Shown: in pieces, positions 4,590 through 6,179 of the stretch
Layout: every line of letters begins with the position of its first letter
How positions within the stretch are numbered: position 1 is the first letter of the stretch
Source of the DNA: Candidatus Omnitrophota bacterium
Lineage (GTDB): Bacteria; Omnitrophota; Gorgyraeia; S143-82
Direction: 5' to 3'
DNA length: 6,179 bases
NCBI GenBank assembly: GCA_027065215.1
Contig: JAMOOT010000341.1
Coordinates: 1-6,179 of the forward strand
Translations under genes and position numbers: made by a program
Notes under the pieces: generated by a model
Database searches by the model: none
Told to the model about the DNA's origin: nothing
What the model saw: the letters and a program-made list of their open reading frames with translations, nothing else

Positions 4590-6070
4590 TAGCGGTATTA
4601 TTGGCCTTTGTAATCTTCTCCGGTTTTGCCTATGGTGCTTGGAAGGAGATAAAGGATTCCAATGTAGCAGGTCAATTTTATCCGGCAGAGGCATCTAAAT
4701 TAAAAGAGACGATCCTTGCTTACTTGCGTCAATCTACACTTCCTGAGGACATAAACCCAAAGGATGTTATTGTTGCCTTTTCTCCCCATGCAGGGTATAT
4801 CTTCTCCGGACCAGTGGCTGGGTATACATATAAACTGTTAAGAGGAGGCAATTGGGATACTATTATCATCCTGGGGCCTTCTCATTTTTATCCGTTTAAT
4901 GGGATTCGTGCATTTGATTATCGTGGGTATAAGACGCCCTTGGGGATTGTGGAAGTGGATAAGGCATTGACTGAGAAGATAGTCTCTTCTCTTAAGACAG
5001 TGTCGTATCAATCAGAGTTTTTTGAGAAAGAGCACTCATTAGAGGTGCAGTTGCCATTCCTCCAAGTAGTCAAACCTAAGAGCAAGGTGGTCCTTCTTTT
5101 GTTTGGTTCAATGGACCTTGAGGAGGTTAAGTCAGAGGCCCACCGCCTTTATAAGGTTTTGGAGGAGGAATCTAAGGATGGAAAACGGATCTTGGTCTTA
5201 GTAAGCAGTGATATGTCGCATTATTATCCGTACAGACAGGCGGTTTTGAAGGATTTAGCGACTATCGATTGTTTGAGGAAATTGTCTTTGACTCGGTTTT
5301 TTGAAGGTGCGTCTGTCCGCAGATATGAGATGTGCGGATGGATCCCTGCTGCCTTTGCCATTACCTTATCTAATGAGTATGGCAATGTTGAATTTAGATT
5401 GTTGAAATATGCAAATTCAGGTGATACCTATGGGAATAAAAGTAGGGTTGTGGGATATATGTCTGCGGTTATAATAAAAAAGAGAGATAAGGAGGTGCGT
5501 ATGTTTACTAAGGAGCAAAGGGCAAAGTTATTAAAACTGGCTCGAAGGAGTATTGAACACTATCTAAGGACCGGGCGAAGACTCGATGATTTAGGTATAG
5601 ACGATCCTGCTTTGTATAAGGAGAAAGGTGCCTTTGTTACACTGAAGAAGAATGGGATGTTGCGGGGGTGTATTGGGCATATCATCGCCGATATGCCATT
5701 GTGCGAAGTAGTGGCTGAGATGGCAATCCAGGCAGCAGTAGGGGATCCTCGCTTTCCTGCGGTAACTATGGATGAGTTGCCAGAGATAGAGATTGAGATA
5801 TCGGTATTGAGCCCTCTTAAGAAGGTGGAAGATATCAACGACATAAAGATTGGCAAACACGGATTATTGCTGAGAAAGGGGTTTTACTCTGGTCTGCTTC
5901 TACCTCAGGTGCCAGTAGAATATGGCTGGGATAGGATGACCTTTTTACGGCAGTTGGCAGTGAAGGCAGGCCTCCCGCCAGATGAATGGCAAGGAGGAGA
6001 ACTATATTCCTTTACTGCTGAAGTCTTTTCTGAATCAGAGGTGTTTGGTGAGAATGAGAAGGCCGATTAG
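4565..6070 (+). CDS. Exported MEMO1-AMMECR1 fusion (AmmeMemoRadiSam proteins B and A)
   Basis: A 501-residue protein. Residues 1-24 look like a Sec signal peptide: a basic start, IIAVLLAFVIFSGFA, then AYG before AW. Residues 30-305 are a MEMO1-family domain: NVAGQFYPAE, SPHAGYIFSG (His75), GPSH (His107), EHSLEVQLPFL (157-166), SSDMSHY (Asp216, His219), EMCG (Cys257) and a closing SGDTYGNKSRVVGYMSAV. The His/Cys set corresponds to the metal-site residues of human MEMO1, a family related to extradiol dioxygenases. Residues 313-495 are AMMECR1: LARRSIEHYL, LRGCIGHI (366-373), GDPRFPAV (393-400), LLLPQVPVEYGW and the terminal SFTAEVFSE. The two occur as separate or fused partners, often with a radical SAM enzyme, in the AmmeMemoRadiSam set; that enzyme is not in this window. 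The biochemical role of the system in bacteria is unresolved. Oddities: a signal peptide on proteins usually thought cytosolic, and a gene-boundary-like junction at 5471-5503. The start overlaps the upstream gene by 25 bases. Confidence 0.93.
   Translation: MGRIGSKIIAVLLAFVIFSGFAYGAWKEIKDSNVAGQFYPAEASKLKETILAYLRQSTLPEDINPKDVIVAFSPHAGYIFSGPVAGYTYKLLRGGNWDTIIILGPSHFYPFNGIRAFDYRGYKTPLGIVEVDKALTEKIVSSLKTVSYQSEFFEKEHSLEVQLPFLQVVKPKSKVVLLLFGSMDLEEVKSEAHRLYKVLEEESKDGKRILVLVSSDMSHYYPYRQAVLKDLATIDCLRKLSLTRFFEGASVRRYEMCGWIPAAFAITLSNEYGNVEFRLLKYANSGDTYGNKSRVVGYMSAVIIKKRDKEVRMFTKEQRAKLLKLARRSIEHYLRTGRRLDDLGIDDPALYKEKGAFVTLKKNGMLRGCIGHIIADMPLCEVVAEMAIQAAVGDPRFPAVTMDELPEIEIEISVLSPLKKVEDINDIKIGKHGLLLRKGFYSGLLLPQVPVEYGWDRMTFLRQLAVKAGLPPDEWQGGELYSFTAEVFSESEVFGENEKAD
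5476..5490 (+). other. In-phase A-AAA-AAG slippery heptamer with nearby -1 frame stop
   Basis: Bases 5476-5482 are AAAAAAG, read in the zero frame as xxA AAA AAG, the phase used by the dnaX-type -1 frameshift signal. A -1 slip would read GAG AGA TAA and stop at 5488-5490, just after the natural end of the Memo domain. One extra A in the six-A run has the same result. I see no strong SD-like stimulator 10-14 bases upstream and no obvious strong downstream hairpin, so programmed shifting is possible but unproven. Confidence 0.4.
5489..5503 (+). promoter_or_regulatory. Internal Shine-Dalgarno and in-frame ATG at the AMMECR1 domain
   Basis: AAGGAGGT (5489-5496) is a near-ideal SD; the GGAGG core ends five bases before an ATG at 5501, which is in frame as residue 313. 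The product, MFTKEQRAKLLKLARR onward, would be a 189-residue AMMECR1 without the signal peptide, with the N-terminus expected of stand-alone AMMECR1 proteins. It could give a cytosolic form besides the exported fusion. This is a better ribosome site than that of the full-length gene. Use in vivo is inferred. Confidence 0.55.
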
Positions 6071-6179
6071 TATTAGTATTAGTTTTTCTATCCTGTTTGT
6101 TTTTGTCTCTTTTGGGGTATCTCTTGCTCAAAATGCGGATTTAGAAGTGGCGCGCAAGGCCTACGAAGATGGGTTTTAC
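6054..6179 (+). CDS. Exported protein, N-terminal fragment, possibly TPR-type
   Basis: Only the first 42 codons are present; the gene runs off the window. The ATG at 6054 overlaps the AMMECR1 stop by 17 bases, with GGTGAG (6047-6052) or AGAGGTG (6037-6043) as possible ribosome sites. The translation starts MRRP, continues with a Ser/Ile/Phe/Val hydrophobic core and ends in GVSLA before QNADLE, a typical signal peptidase I site (cleavage after about residue 25). The mature part, LEVARKAYEDGFY, resembles the opening helix of tetratricopeptide-repeat envelope proteins such as CpoB/YbgF or BamD (A..AY..G.Y), but so few residues cannot settle the family. An exported product fits the neighbours. 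Confidence 0.75.
   Translation, partial: MRRPISISISFSILFVFVSFGVSLAQNADLEVARKAYEDGFY
6066..6083 (+). repeat. Three tandem copies of ATTAGT
   Basis: Three perfect ATTAGT hexamers encode Ile-Ser three times in the signal peptide of the partial 3' gene, and the first copy supplies the TAG stop of the Memo-AMMECR1 gene. Copy changes would be in frame for the downstream gene and would alter signal-peptide length by two residues each. Confidence 0.8.

Noticed and set aside
5560..5860. Minus-strand open frames opposite the AMMECR1 domain
   Set aside because: Two overlapping antisense frames with low-complexity composition; the plus strand encodes the conserved LRGCIG and GDPRFP motifs here.

Overview
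The window is dense, wholly plus-strand bacterial coding DNA of moderate GC. It holds four complete genes and the start of a fifth; the only real gap is about 50 bases, between the first two genes, and no gene-free stretch approaches 300 bases. I see no tRNA, rRNA, insertion sequence or CRISPR array. A type II secretion/type IV pilus-like minor pseudopilin, two genes with Sec-type signal peptides and ordinary Shine-Dalgarno (SD) sites point to a diderm bacterium. A GspK-like protein carrying a lamin-tail domain, next to AmmeMemoRadiSam components, suggests an uncultivated lineage near Omnitrophota/Planctomycetota, but that placement is a guess from gene content.

Layout. 10-930 is miaA, the tRNA A37 prenyltransferase. 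An extended -10 promoter (TGTTATAAT) sits across the miaA stop codon and probably starts a new transcript. 982-1689 is a shrunken YchF/OLA1 homologue: the C-terminal TGS domain is well preserved, but the GTPase/ATPase part has been reduced by internal deletions and has no P-loop. 1692-4589 is a very large GspK-like pseudopilin of 965 residues; the family usually has about 300-350. Acidic calcium-type loops, three related beta-sandwich modules and a split lamin-tail domain are built into the GspK core. 4565-6070 is a signal-peptide-bearing fusion of the MEMO1 family (AmmeMemoRadiSam protein B) with AMMECR1 (protein A). 6054-6179 begins another exported protein, perhaps TPR-type, cut by the window end.

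From 982 on, the genes abut (2 bases) or overlap (25 and 17 bases), so they look like one translationally coupled operon. The theme is envelope or export, apart from the YchF-like gene at its head, whose link is unknown.

The most striking spot is the Memo/AMMECR1 junction at 5471-5503. An in-phase A-AAA-AAG heptamer, a -1 frame TAA eight bases after it ends, and a near-perfect SD (AAGGAGGT) five bases before an in-frame ATG together look like the border of two separate genes embedded in one reading frame. It could be a recent fusion, a site giving several products (exported fusion, Memo alone, cytosolic AMMECR1 alone), or a one-base assembly error. The second is the nucleotide-binding-dead YchF-like protein, and the third is the giant modular pseudopilin.
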